Shown here: piece by piece, positions 45,308 to 53,536 of the stretch
Numbering within the stretch: position 1 is the first letter of the stretch
Layout of the letters: each line of letters begins with the position of its first letter
NCBI GenBank assembly: GCA_029880855.1
Contig: JAOUNS010000004.1
Location: forward strand, 124,001 to 188,000
Length of the DNA: 64,000 nucleotides
Direction: 5' to 3'
DNA from: Gammaproteobacteria bacterium
GTDB lineage: Bacteria; Pseudomonadota; Gammaproteobacteria; UBA6429; Thiohalophilaceae
Notes under the pieces: generated by a model
Told to the model about the DNA's origin: nothing
The model's input: only the letters and a program-made list of their open reading frames with translations
Database searches by the model: none
Translations under genes and position numbers: made by a program

Positions 45308-45811
45308 CTATAACATCGTGTGACTGCTGCCCAAGGGTACTGCATCAGGATCAAAACTGAAGTACACCTCGCTCGGTAAAACACCACTTCCCGCCCACAC
45401 GGATGAACCCAGTCGAATATCATGGGTCCAGTCAATGGCCCACACCAAACGACCGGCCAATTCAGTGCGCATCGGTTCTTCATAAACACGGATGATTTTC
45501 GCGTTTCCGATCTGGAGACCATAACGACCGCCCTGATAAATGGCCTGACTCACAGACAACACCAGTTCTCTTACTTGCAGATAGGAGCTGGTTAGCGCCG
45601 GGTCATACACCACATAACCGCGCCAAGCAGAGGTTAGACAAAATTGCTCAGCGCCTTCATCAGCGGCTGCGGTAAACTCGGTATTCGTATCCAGTACGAA
45701 GGCAGGCAACAGTGTGGTCCCGCTATAGTCCGGATATTTCACCCCAGCCTGCAGGGCAGGGACGGCCGTTGTGACATGGGCGATAACGGCATCTGAAATT
45801 TCTGTAATCAT
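45308..45811 (-). CDS. Mu gp37-like (DUF1834-type) tail-locus protein
   Basis: 167 residues. Start MITEISDAVIAHVTTAVPAL with the later PAFVLDTNTEF and RGYVVYDP segments resembles the tail-terminator/DUF1834 family. In Mu the gene has the same place before the sheath. It should cap the tail tube or sheath; with no head genes, a capping role would be all the more needed. Gene V follows after 14 nt. Confidence 0.7.
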   Translation of the reverse strand: MITEISDAVIAHVTTAVPALQAGVKYPDYSGTTLLPAFVLDTNTEFTAAADEGAEQFCLTSAWRGYVVYDPALTSSYLQVRELVLSVSQAIYQGGRYGLQIGNAKIIRVYEEPMRTELAGRLVWAIDWTHDIRLGSSVWAGSGVLPSEVYFSFDPDAVPLGSSHTML

Positions 45812-46046
45812 TTTGCGATGACTCCTGCTTATTCAACCTTGTCCATCAACCCGGATGGTTAATGTTTATGTGGCGCTTGTTTCCTGCCACGGTTAAATTC
45901 TGCAACAGTCATTTCAGACGGTTATGTGGAGAAAAATATATTTTTTTAATTTTTTTTGATGATCGTCACAAGAACTGACGAAAAAATTGAAATTACACAA
46001 ACAGGAGAGGAAAAAATTTATTGGCGCTTGTTGTTTTTAAACAAAA
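45812..46046. other. AT-rich non-coding gap inside the tail locus
   Basis: No gene seen. TGGCGCTTGTT occurs at about 45870 and again at about 46022, 150 bp apart, and the middle is very AT-rich (TTTTTTTAATTTTTTTTGATG). It may hold a promoter for the structural genes that follow on the minus strand. Confidence 0.4.
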
Positions 46047-46352
46047 TCAATCAACCTGACGCCATGTTTCATAAGAGATGAGTTGTTCGATTGTTCTTTT
46101 GTGTACATTAAATATTTCCGCCAATTCCCTGACCGAATATTGGTCTCGCAGCCGGCGAATCTCGTTGACCTGTTTATTGGTGAGTTTGGCCTGTGGTTTT
46201 GGCGCTTTTACATTATATTTTCGCATTGCTCTGAAAAACGTATCTCTGGACACTCCCGCCATTGCGGCGGCCAGCGTTCTGTTCAGTTCCCCCAGGGCCA
46301 GATACATCATGACCTCACCTTTACTCAATATAAATTTACCTGCCGCCGGCAT
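46047..46352 (-). CDS. Tail-locus protein with two helix-turn-helix-like motifs
   Basis: 101 residues from the ATG at 46352, which has AGGAG upstream. Two HTH-like stretches are seen: RTLAAAMAGVSRDTFFRAM (residues about 26-44) and YSVRELAEIFNVHKRTIEQL (about 73-92), preceded by KLTNKQVNEIRRLRDQ. The second has the look of DNA-recognition helices in recombinase or endonuclease tails. No nuclease motif seen. A regulator of the tail genes is the simplest guess. Confidence 0.7.
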   Translation of the reverse strand: MPAAGKFILSKGEVMMYLALGELNRTLAAAMAGVSRDTFFRAMRKYNVKAPKPQAKLTNKQVNEIRRLRDQYSVRELAEIFNVHKRTIEQLISYETWRQVD

Positions 46353-46426
46353 TTTCAAGCTCCTTTTGTTATCTTCTATTAGTATGTTGGGAAACCCGTT
46401 TTTCAACCTTGCGATGTTTATGCTTG

Positions 46427-46711
46427 TTATGCTGACAAGACTTTGATTACGCCGGTATCCACCACATGTTTGTCGCCATCGGCATTGGTGACAAAGGCTG
46501 TCCAGTCATAGTATCCCGAAAGCCAACCTCTGGTATCATCTGCTGATACTTTGACAAAATGTTTATCACCGGATGGTTTTGCGATCAGATGGTATGCGCT
46601 TGATACACTAAGCAATATATAGTGCAGCACCCAGTTAACAGCAGGATATTCCACTAGTTCTTTTGTCCACTCACAGGCCCTGCCTGCAGTAATGATTCCC
46701 GGCTCATTCAT
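46427..46711 (-). CDS. Small phage-type protein at the head of the tail locus
   Basis: 94 residues with AGGAG upstream. The pattern TAGRACEWTKELVEYPAVNWVLHYILL with a later GWLSGYYDWTAFVT resembles small proteins encoded between head and tail genes of tailed phages. Role unknown. This is the last tail-locus gene at the adk side. Confidence 0.65.
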   Translation of the reverse strand: MNEPGIITAGRACEWTKELVEYPAVNWVLHYILLSVSSAYHLIAKPSGDKHFVKVSADDTRGWLSGYYDWTAFVTNADGDKHVVDTGVIKVLSA

Positions 46712-46769
46712 TGTCCAACTCCTAAATACGGTTCAACCACCTCAATATATACAGTGAAAGGATTCCCGG

Positions 46770-46784
46770 ATGAGTGCGACTCAT
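46770..46784. promoter_or_regulatory. Palindrome ATGAGT-GCG-ACTCAT upstream of tail locus
   Basis: Perfect 6-bp arms with 3-nt spacer, about 60-73 nt upstream of the first tail-locus start. Candidate operator. Confidence 0.5.
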
Positions 46785-46815
46785 GTGTTATGTATTATGT
46801 GTTGTCGCAAATGAC

Positions 46816-46833
46816 CTTGATACAGGTATCAAG
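46816..46833. promoter_or_regulatory. Palindrome CTTGATAC-AG-GTATCAAG upstream of tail locus
   Basis: A perfect inverted repeat with 8-bp arms and 2-nt spacer, about 105-122 nt upstream of the first tail-locus gene. Spacing between TTGAT and ATCAA is 6, so not an FNR box. Candidate operator for a tail-locus regulator. Confidence 0.55.
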
Positions 46834-47240
46834 TAACTACAGCGACCGGAATTTCCCCATTTCAACCTATGACCTGTCTCTCTATAGATAGTTCATGGAG
46901 CTGGATTTGATGTTAAAAACAGTGAACTGTTTGGCAATCTGTAAAAATCCGTCGCAGCCGGGATGAAAGACCATGACCGGACATGGATTCAATACGATTG
47001 CGTCAGGCGATTATCACTGTCGTTTTGTAAAAGAATTGTAAACTCATAATTGCAGAAACGTGACATGACAAAATCCTCAATACTTTTTCCTATTGTTTGT
47101 TAACTTCAGCTTGTCTGGAAGAATAAAAAACTTCTTTTCAATATTTTAAATTGTCGGCACAAATGAATATTGTGAACGTTTGTACAAAAATATTATCCAT
47201 TAACAATTTCTGAAGAGAAAAGTATTTCGTGCAAATATAA
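46834..47240. other. Intergenic DNA between tail locus and adk terminator
   Basis: With 46712-46833 this makes a 530-bp stretch with no gene. It is AT-rich toward adk. I see no tRNA, integrase relic or clear att repeat. Confidence 0.5.
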
Positions 47241-47276
47241 AAAAACCGGCCGGTGATTTCTCACGGGCCGGTTTTT
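47241..47276 (-). terminator. Rho-independent terminator of adk
   Basis: Stem AAACCGGCC / GGCCGGTTT extended by GTGA / TCAC around a TTTC loop, with a run of A on the left that reads as T on the minus strand. Confidence 0.9.
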
Positions 47277-47294
47277 ATTCCAGACGGAATAAAC

Positions 47295-47948
47295 TTAAGC
47301 GGTGGCGCCCAGTTTTTCCTGAATGGCTTCGATAACAGCTTCACTGGAAGTGGCATCAACTGTCATCAACATACCTTCTTTTTCATAGAAACCAATCAAC
47401 GGAGCAGTCTTGGCGTTGTAGGTTTCCAGACGATGGCTGATGGCGGCTTCGGTTTCATCTTCACGTTGTACAACCGGGCTGCCGCATTTGTCGCAGATAC
47501 CTTCCTGCTTGGGCGGATTACTTTTCACGTTGTAGATGGCCTGGCATGAACCATTGGAGCAGGTACGGCGTGTAGTCAGACGATCCAGGATAACATCACG
47601 CGGTACATCAATGTTAACGGCCATATCCAGTTCGATACCCAGTTTGGCCAGCATGTCTTTTAACTGTTCAGCCTGCGGGATGGTGCGGGGGAAGCCGTCG
47701 AGCAGAAAACCATTTTTGCAATCGTCTTCCTGCAGACGTTTTGCCATGATACCCATGATCAGTTCATCAGGAACCAGATCACCGGCATTCATATAAGCCT
47801 GGGCCTGTTTGCCCAGCTCGGTACCGGCAGCCACTGCACCACGCAGAATATCACCGGTTGAAATCTGTACAGAGCCGTCCAGTTTGGTCAGCATTTTGGC
47901 CACTGTACCTTTGCCGGCGCCGGGTGCACCCAATAAAATCAATTTCAT
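47295..47948 (-). CDS. adk: Adenylate kinase
   Basis: 217 residues from the ATG at 47948 (GAGGAA at good spacing). P-loop GAPGAGKGT at residues 7-15, DGFPRT core, and a LID with four Cys (CSNGSC and CDKC), so a zinc-binding LID type. It keeps AMP, ADP and ATP in balance. Complete; its terminator follows 19 nt downstream. Confidence 0.97.
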   Translation of the reverse strand: MKLILLGAPGAGKGTVAKMLTKLDGSVQISTGDILRGAVAAGTELGKQAQAYMNAGDLVPDELIMGIMAKRLQEDDCKNGFLLDGFPRTIPQAEQLKDMLAKLGIELDMAVNIDVPRDVILDRLTTRRTCSNGSCQAIYNVKSNPPKQEGICDKCGSPVVQREDETEAAISHRLETYNAKTAPLIGFYEKEGMLMTVDATSSEAVIEAIQEKLGATA

Positions 47949-48154
47949 CGTCACTTCCTCGTATTTAATGCAAACAAGACCGGGATCTGCGCCAAACCTC
48001 GCTGCATACCCCGTGTATATAAAGAGTCGCGCATTGTGCCTGCTCAGGTTGTCTGAATCAACTTATAAAATGATTTTGTACGGGCAGAGAAAATATTGAC
48101 GGTCATGTACCTATCCCGGACAATCCCCGTTTGCCATCAATCCGGAAATCACTC

Positions 48155-48487
48155 ATGAGCGAGAATCATCCCGAGACGCCGACCACCGAGGATCTGCGCC
48201 AAAAGCTGAATCTGGAGACTGGCAAACTCAGCTGGCCTGAACTCGCACGGCATTTTGCCCGCGGTGTCGTCATTGTCATTTCCCCGGAACTTGATCTCAT
48301 CGAAGTGGCGGCGGTTTTTTCCAAAGATGAGCGCGAACAGGTGGAAAACTGGCTCCATCGCGGCCTGATCCATCGGGCCATGGATGATGATGCACGCCGT
48401 TGGGAAGCACAAAACCCCTGTTTCTGGTCGACCGTGGTTGCCCCCTGGGTGCTGGTACAGGAGACAGACGGATCTGACACGCCATAA
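48155..48487 (+). CDS. DUF2288-family protein
   Basis: 110 residues from the ATG at 48155; the frame is open 8 codons further. Features: LNLETGKLSWPELARHFARGVVIVISPELDLIEVA near the start and DDARRWEAQNPCFWSTVVAPWVLVQ at the end, a pattern of the DUF2288 family. Function unknown, cytoplasmic. Confidence 0.85.
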   Translation: MSENHPETPTTEDLRQKLNLETGKLSWPELARHFARGVVIVISPELDLIEVAAVFSKDEREQVENWLHRGLIHRAMDDDARRWEAQNPCFWSTVVAPWVLVQETDGSDTP

Positions 48488-48746
48488 CCCAGGCTCTCGT
48501 CCAGGCAGCGACCTGATATTGCGTATTTGCCAGATAAACCGGCCCGCAACCGGCTGATTTTCACTCACCCGCCTTCCACCATTTTCAATCCGCACTCACG
48601 ACAAACTCCAACTTACTGATTTTATTATATTTATTTAAAATATGATTTATTAAAACAAGGTATCTATTGTGCCGTTAAGTTAACTAGAGTCAGGTACAGC
48701 CCGGCAGGGCTGACATTCTAATAAAAATCCTCCCCCGGAGAGAAAA

Positions 48747-49550
48747 ATGGCCGGAATAAAAACGCTGTTTTGCAGTTTGCTGTTATGTCTGAGCAGTTCC
48801 TGCTGCTTTGCAAGTGAATATCTGCTGGGCGTTTTTCCCCATCTGCCGCCGCGCGATCTGGAAAAGGTCTTTTCACCCATGGCGGCGGATTTGGGCAAGG
48901 TGATAAACAAACGCGTCATGTTGCGTTCCAGCACCACTTATGAAAAGTTCATGGACAATCTGGACAAGGAGACCTTCGATATTGCGTTTGTACAACCCTT
49001 TGATTACATCCGCATTGCCGACAAGTTTGGTTACATTCCCCTTGCCACCCGCAAACAAAAACTTTCCACGGTTCTGGTCACCAAACCGGACAGTAACCTG
49101 AACACCGTGCAAGATCTGAAAGGCAAAACCATCGCCCTGCCACCGAAAGTGGCCGCCGTCAGTCTGCTGCTCAACAGTTATTTGCATGAACACAATCTGG
49201 TACCGGGCAAGGATATCCGACTTACCTATCACCGTTCCCATTTATCCTGTATGCAGCAGATCCTGATTGGCGAAGCCGACGCCTGCGGGACTGCAGCACC
49301 GGCATTAAGATTTTTTCAACACAAGATGAACGTGACTTTAAAAATCATCGCTGAAACACAAAAAATCCCGCATACCCTGTTTGTGATCCATCCGCGAGTC
49401 CCGGAAAGCGAACGTAAAAAAATTCGTTCTCGTATACTCGAATGGGGGAATGATGAGTCCGGTAAAAAAATGCTGTCGCGTGGCCGATTGCAACCATTTA
49501 TGGAAATCAGTGACAAGGATTATGACATCGTAAGAAAACTGGTTAAATAA
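48747..49550 (+). CDS. PhnD-like periplasmic phosphate/phosphonate-type binding protein
   Basis: 267 residues with a signal peptide ending near residue 22 (SSSCCFA). The mature part follows the PhnD family: LGVFPHLPPRDLEKVFSPMA, FDIAFVQPFDYIRIAD, LKGKTIALPP and GEADACGTAAPALRF. No ABC permease or ATPase gene is near. It is encoded 6 nt before a hybrid histidine kinase and so probably senses a ligand for it. Upstream is an AT-rich stretch (48617-48660) and a small hairpin at 48698-48711. Confidence 0.88.
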   Translation: MAGIKTLFCSLLLCLSSSCCFASEYLLGVFPHLPPRDLEKVFSPMAADLGKVINKRVMLRSSTTYEKFMDNLDKETFDIAFVQPFDYIRIADKFGYIPLATRKQKLSTVLVTKPDSNLNTVQDLKGKTIALPPKVAAVSLLLNSYLHEHNLVPGKDIRLTYHRSHLSCMQQILIGEADACGTAAPALRFFQHKMNVTLKIIAETQKIPHTLFVIHPRVPESERKKIRSRILEWGNDESGKKMLSRGRLQPFMEISDKDYDIVRKLVK

Positions 49551-49556
49551 ATCACT

Positions 49557-51833
49557 ATGTCTTTTCCGCTGTTTAAAAACATCCGACATTCACTTAAGTA
49601 TCGTATAGCAGTCATTATCTTCCTGCTTGAGGCAGTGATGATGGCGACGGTGCTGGGAGTAACCTTGAGTCACTCCATGGAAGAGTCACGCAAGCAACAA
49701 GCCGTGAATGAAAAAATCATGTTGAGTCTGCTGGCAGATCTGAGTCGAATCGCCTTGCTCACTGCCGAATATGTGGAATTGCAACCGTATATCGAACAGG
49801 TTGTCAATGATCCCAATGTCATCACTGTGCTGGTGGCGGATAATAATCACAAGGTGGTGTTGAGCAATCAATACTCATACCTGGGCAGACCGTTACCCAA
49901 ATTCATTCATGGTGAAACCCGCCACTGGCGGTCACAGGAGATTAGAAACAGGGCGGGATTTCTGGGCACCATTGCCATGCAATTCTCCGAAGAGGAACTC
50001 ATCAAGGCTAATCGGGATGTGATGAATCTGGCCATCACGGTTGCCCTGTTCGGCATGGTCTCGATCGCGGTGATTGGTATTCTCATCGGCTTTCTGCTGA
50101 CCCGGCGTTTGGAGATCCTTTCTGAAAGCGCCGAACAACTTGCCAGTGGCAAACTGGATGCACGCACCAACTTCTCCGGCAAGGATGAGGTCTCCATTGT
50201 CGGACGCGCCTTTGATCAAATGGCTTCCAATGTTTCATACAATATGTCTGCCTTGCAGAAGGCTACCGACCTGCTCGAGCAACGAGTCACGGAACGAACG
50301 GAGGAACTGGCCGTTGCCCGCGATGACGCCATCAACGCCAATGCCTCCAAGAGTGCTTTCCTGGCGACCATGAGTCATGAAATTCGGACACCCCTGACTG
50401 CAATTATCGGGTATTCCGAATCAATGCTGGAAAACCGGCTCTCCCGGCAAGAACAATCCGAGCATCTGCAAACAATAATTCGCAGCGGCAAGCACCTTTC
50501 AAGTATAATTAATGACATACTTGATCTCTCAAAAATTGAAGCCGATAAGATGGAAATTGAAGTTCTTCCTCTGAATCCTTTTGAATTGCTGCAGGATGTG
50601 CATTCCCTGATTGACATGCAGGCTCAGGCCAAAGGACTGGCTTTTGATATAGAGTATAATTTGCCGCTGCCGGCAAAACTCTACAGCGATCCTATTCGCC
50701 TGAAACAGATTTTGATCAATCTGGCCTCCAATGCAGTCAAGTTTACTCATGAGGGATACGTTAACATTGTCGTCAAGCACGATCCTCTCACCAAGAAAAT
50801 CCACTTCAGGGTCATCGATAGCGGTATCGGTCTGACCGACGCCCAAAAAGACAAACTGTTTAAACCGTTCAGTCAGGCGGATTCATCCACGACACGGGAA
50901 TATGGCGGTACCGGGCTGGGACTGCATTTATCAAGACAACTGGCGGAAAAGCTGGGGGGAACCATCAGCCTGGAAAGCTCTCCCGGTGCAGGCAGTTGCT
51001 TCGACCTCTGTATTGCAACTGGTGATCTCACCGGTGTTCCTCTGCTGGACAAAGTCCCGCAACCCAGACAAACAGCTGCACCCACAAACCGCGCGATTTG
51101 CCACAGACTGACAGGGCGGATTCTGCTGGCGGAAGACAATACGGACAACCAGCGATTGATCTCCACGCTAATCCGGCAAATCGGTGCCGAGGTTGATATC
51201 GCCAATAACGGGAGTGAGGCCATCCGCATGGCGCAGGCTTCAACCTATGATCTTGTATTGATGGATATGCAAATGCCGGTTATATCCGGTGTGGATGCCA
51301 TCACCGAACTGCGCAGACAACAATACACCGGTCCGATCGTCGCCCTGACAGCCAACGCCATGCAGGAAGATGTCCGTCGTTGCATGGCGGCCGGTTGTAA
51401 TGAACATTTCGCCAAACCCATCGACCGGCAGAAATTTCGGGAGTTACTCGACAAATATCTGCAACCCATTTTGCTGGATGAACAACCCGGACTGTCACCT
51501 ATCTATTCAACCATCCTGGATGAAGAACCTGATCTGGTCGACATTTTAAGCATGTTTATCGCCCGCTTGCCGGGTTCGCTGACCAACATCTGTGAAGCAT
51601 TTGAAACCAAAGACTTTGATCGCTTGCGTGAACTGACCCACGACTTAAAAGGCACCAGTGGTAACTTTGGTTATGAGGGACTGTATGAACTTGCCATGCA
51701 GATTGAAGAAGCGGTGAAACACCAGTGGTATGACAGAATACCGGGACTGCTGCTTGAACTGGAGGATATCTGCCGACGCATCCTGCTTGGTTTCAAAAAA
51801 CACCCGGTTGCCGCATCAGCCGGCGGCAAGTAG
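49557..51833 (+). CDS. Hybrid sensor histidine kinase with receiver and HPt domains
   Basis: 758 residues: two membrane helices (about 15-36 and 158-182) flanking a periplasmic sensor, HAMP (about 183-235), HisKA with His274 in TMSHEIRTPL, HATPase (NLASNAVKFTHEG 388-400, DSGIGL, GGTGLGLHLS), receiver with Asp570 (LVLMDMQMP), and HPt with His695 (LTHDLKGTSGNF). A full internal phosphorelay; the final response regulator is not adjacent. The sensor loop is likely to interact with the PhnD-like protein. Confidence 0.95.
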   Translation: MSFPLFKNIRHSLKYRIAVIIFLLEAVMMATVLGVTLSHSMEESRKQQAVNEKIMLSLLADLSRIALLTAEYVELQPYIEQVVNDPNVITVLVADNNHKVVLSNQYSYLGRPLPKFIHGETRHWRSQEIRNRAGFLGTIAMQFSEEELIKANRDVMNLAITVALFGMVSIAVIGILIGFLLTRRLEILSESAEQLASGKLDARTNFSGKDEVSIVGRAFDQMASNVSYNMSALQKATDLLEQRVTERTEELAVARDDAINANASKSAFLATMSHEIRTPLTAIIGYSESMLENRLSRQEQSEHLQTIIRSGKHLSSIINDILDLSKIEADKMEIEVLPLNPFELLQDVHSLIDMQAQAKGLAFDIEYNLPLPAKLYSDPIRLKQILINLASNAVKFTHEGYVNIVVKHDPLTKKIHFRVIDSGIGLTDAQKDKLFKPFSQADSSTTREYGGTGLGLHLSRQLAEKLGGTISLESSPGAGSCFDLCIATGDLTGVPLLDKVPQPRQTAAPTNRAICHRLTGRILLAEDNTDNQRLISTLIRQIGAEVDIANNGSEAIRMAQASTYDLVLMDMQMPVISGVDAITELRRQQYTGPIVALTANAMQEDVRRCMAAGCNEHFAKPIDRQKFRELLDKYLQPILLDEQPGLSPIYSTILDEEPDLVDILSMFIARLPGSLTNICEAFETKDFDRLRELTHDLKGTSGNFGYEGLYELAMQIEEAVKHQWYDRIPGLLLELEDICRRILLGFKKHPVAASAGGK

Positions 51834-51840
51834 GCATTTT

Positions 51841-52290
51841 TTATTCCCGATCATGTTCATGGAGTACATGCTCCGGTAATTGTTCGGGATGGATATATTC
51901 TTCCGAGAAGGCATAGTGACAAACACTGATCCCCGCCGCCTGCACTGAATTTTCTTCACGACTCAGCAATGGATGCCAATCCGGTAAATCCAGCCCCCTG
52001 GATAAGCGCCGGTAGGCGCAGGTCTCGGGCAACAACTGATACAACTCCGGCTTGTCCGGAGATAACGCCAGACATTGTGCCACCACACTGCTGCGACGGG
52101 CGTAATCCCGACAGCGACAACTATCCAAATCCAGCAAACGACAGGCCACATTGGTGACATACAGCTTGTCGCTCTCCTCATCTTCCAGTTTGATCAGGCA
52201 ACAATAGCCGCAACCATCACACAAGGCCTCCCACTCAGTGCGTGACAGTTGGGAGAGATCAGCGGTTTTCCAGAATGGGCGCTCAGGCAT
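51841..52290 (-). CDS. YcgN/UPF0260-type Cys-rich protein
   Basis: 149 residues with the family Cys pattern: LCDGCGYCCLIKLEDEE, VACRLLDLDSCRCRDYARR and PETCAYRRLSRG. Members are annotated as zinc- or iron-chelating cluster-binding proteins. It lies 11 nt downstream of mtnC on the same strand and may be read through with the salvage genes. Convergent with the histidine kinase gene (7-nt gap). Confidence 0.9.
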   Translation of the reverse strand: MPERPFWKTADLSQLSRTEWEALCDGCGYCCLIKLEDEESDKLYVTNVACRLLDLDSCRCRDYARRSSVVAQCLALSPDKPELYQLLPETCAYRRLSRGLDLPDWHPLLSREENSVQAAGISVCHYAFSEEYIHPEQLPEHVLHEHDRE

Positions 52291-52301
52291 GCGGACCGGA
52301 T

Positions 52302-52979
52302 TCAGTCAACAATGATTTGATCGAAGCTGGCGACCTGGCGATGACTCGCGGTGCTGTCCGGTTCGGCATCACGCACCAACCAAATCGTGTGCATACCGGC
52401 GGCGGCGGCGGCATCCAGTTCCTGCACGATGTCAGACAAAAACAGGATCTGATCAGCCGGCTGATTTATCTGCTCCGCAATCGCCTGATAGGACGCCGCC
52501 TCACGCTTGTTACCGATATTGGTATCAAAATACCCGCTGAACAACGGCAACATGTCACCGGCGTCACTGTAACCAAACAGGAGTTTTTGCGCCTGCACGG
52601 AGCCGGAGGAAAAGACATAGAGTTTTATCCCCCGCTCATGCCATTGTTGCAGGTTACGCACCGCATCCTCATACACATGCCCGGTGAAATCACCCTGTGC
52701 ATAGCCGGTTTGCCAGATCATGCCTTGCAGGGCCTTCAGAGGCGTGATTTTTTGATCGGCGTCTATCCAGGCAATCAATTGTTCAATCACTTCATCCGGC
52801 GACAACTCTTTGCCGACAATGCGACAAACCTCGGCCAACTGCTCACTGACGGCCGGCTCTTGTGCATGCCCGCGCACATAGGCGGCAATTTGCTTGCGGG
52901 CATAGGGAAACAACACATCATGCACAAACGTCAATGCCGTGGTCGTACCCTCAATATCGGTGACAACAGCCTTGATCAT
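52302..52979 (-). CDS. mtnC: Enolase-phosphatase E1 (MtnC)
   Basis: 225 residues. HAD motif I DIEGTTT at residues 8-14, motif II VFSSGS, and the C-terminal FLSDIVQELDAAAAAG and MHTIWLVRD segments. It enolises and dephosphorylates diketomethylthiopentyl phosphate in the methionine salvage pathway. Its ATG overlaps the mtnD stop by 4 nt. Confidence 0.95.
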   Translation of the reverse strand: MIKAVVTDIEGTTTALTFVHDVLFPYARKQIAAYVRGHAQEPAVSEQLAEVCRIVGKELSPDEVIEQLIAWIDADQKITPLKALQGMIWQTGYAQGDFTGHVYEDAVRNLQQWHERGIKLYVFSSGSVQAQKLLFGYSDAGDMLPLFSGYFDTNIGNKREAASYQAIAEQINQPADQILFLSDIVQELDAAAAAGMHTIWLVRDAEPDSTASHRQVASFDQIIVD

Positions 52980-53536
52980 GCAAAGGCGGCCAGATGTGTA
53001 TCATAGTCAGGAAAACGTCCGGCGATATCACTGCCGGTGAAGTGGCCTTCCCAGCCGTTTTCGGTGGTAAAGAAGCGAATACATTTGAACATCGGATTTT
53101 CACCCATATCAAACCAGTGCGTGGTATTGGCGGGAACACTGATCAGATCACCTTTCTCGCATAGCACCATGTAGACCTTGCCGTTGACATGTAAATAGAA
53201 CATACCACTGCCATCGACAAAGAAACGGACTTCAAAATCATGATGGGTGTGTTCCGCCAGAAACTTCTGCCGCATGGCTGCTTTATCCGGGTGATTGGGA
53301 CCAAGCGCCACCACGTCTACTGATTTAAATCCGTATTGTTCATTCAGGCGGTCAACGGAATTTTTATAGGCAGAGAGGACTGCAGCCTGATCGGCATCAG
53401 CCGCCAGCGGCTGGGAGGCCTGCCATCTTTCAAACTGTACACCGATATCGGCCAGTTGTCCGGCCATGGCATCGAAGTCGGTAAAGTGTTGCGGATTCTC
53501 CGTGCTGTTATCACTGTATATAGTCAATGCACTCAT
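52976..53536 (-). CDS. mtnD: Acireductone dioxygenase (MtnD)
   Basis: 186 residues. Metal ligands in HTHHDFEVRFFVDG (about residues 96-109) and NTTHWFDMG. Depending on bound Fe or Ni the enzyme gives the methionine keto-acid or a CO-releasing by-product. ATGA overlaps with both neighbours show a tight operon. Confidence 0.96.
   Translation of the reverse strand: MSALTIYSDNSTENPQHFTDFDAMAGQLADIGVQFERWQASQPLAADADQAAVLSAYKNSVDRLNEQYGFKSVDVVALGPNHPDKAAMRQKFLAEHTHHDFEVRFFVDGSGMFYLHVNGKVYMVLCEKGDLISVPANTTHWFDMGENPMFKCIRFFTTENGWEGHFTGSDIAGRFPDYDTHLAAFA

Larger units (their letters stand above)
34908..46711 (-). mobile_element. Contractile-tail locus without head or lysis genes (tailocin-like)
   Basis: About twenty genes in one direction, many overlapping by 1-4 nt, coding for a complete contractile tail: spike V, sheath FI, tube FII, chaperone with frameshift, tape measure T, U, X, D, baseplate W/J/I, fibre. 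I find no capsid, portal, terminase, protease, integrase, transposase, replication, holin or endolysin gene. It is bounded by an ABC permease gene and the adk terminator, both normal chromosomal neighbours. No att-like direct repeat is visible. Confidence 0.85.

Noticed and set aside
34908-46711. Extracellular contractile injection system (PVC/Afp type)
   Set aside because: No AAA+ ATPase, no multiple sheath or tube paralogs and no toxin genes; the parts match P2/Mu-type tails better.
46816-46833. FNR box upstream of the tail locus
   Set aside because: The TTGAT and ATCAA halves are 6 nt apart rather than 4, so it was kept only as a general palindrome.
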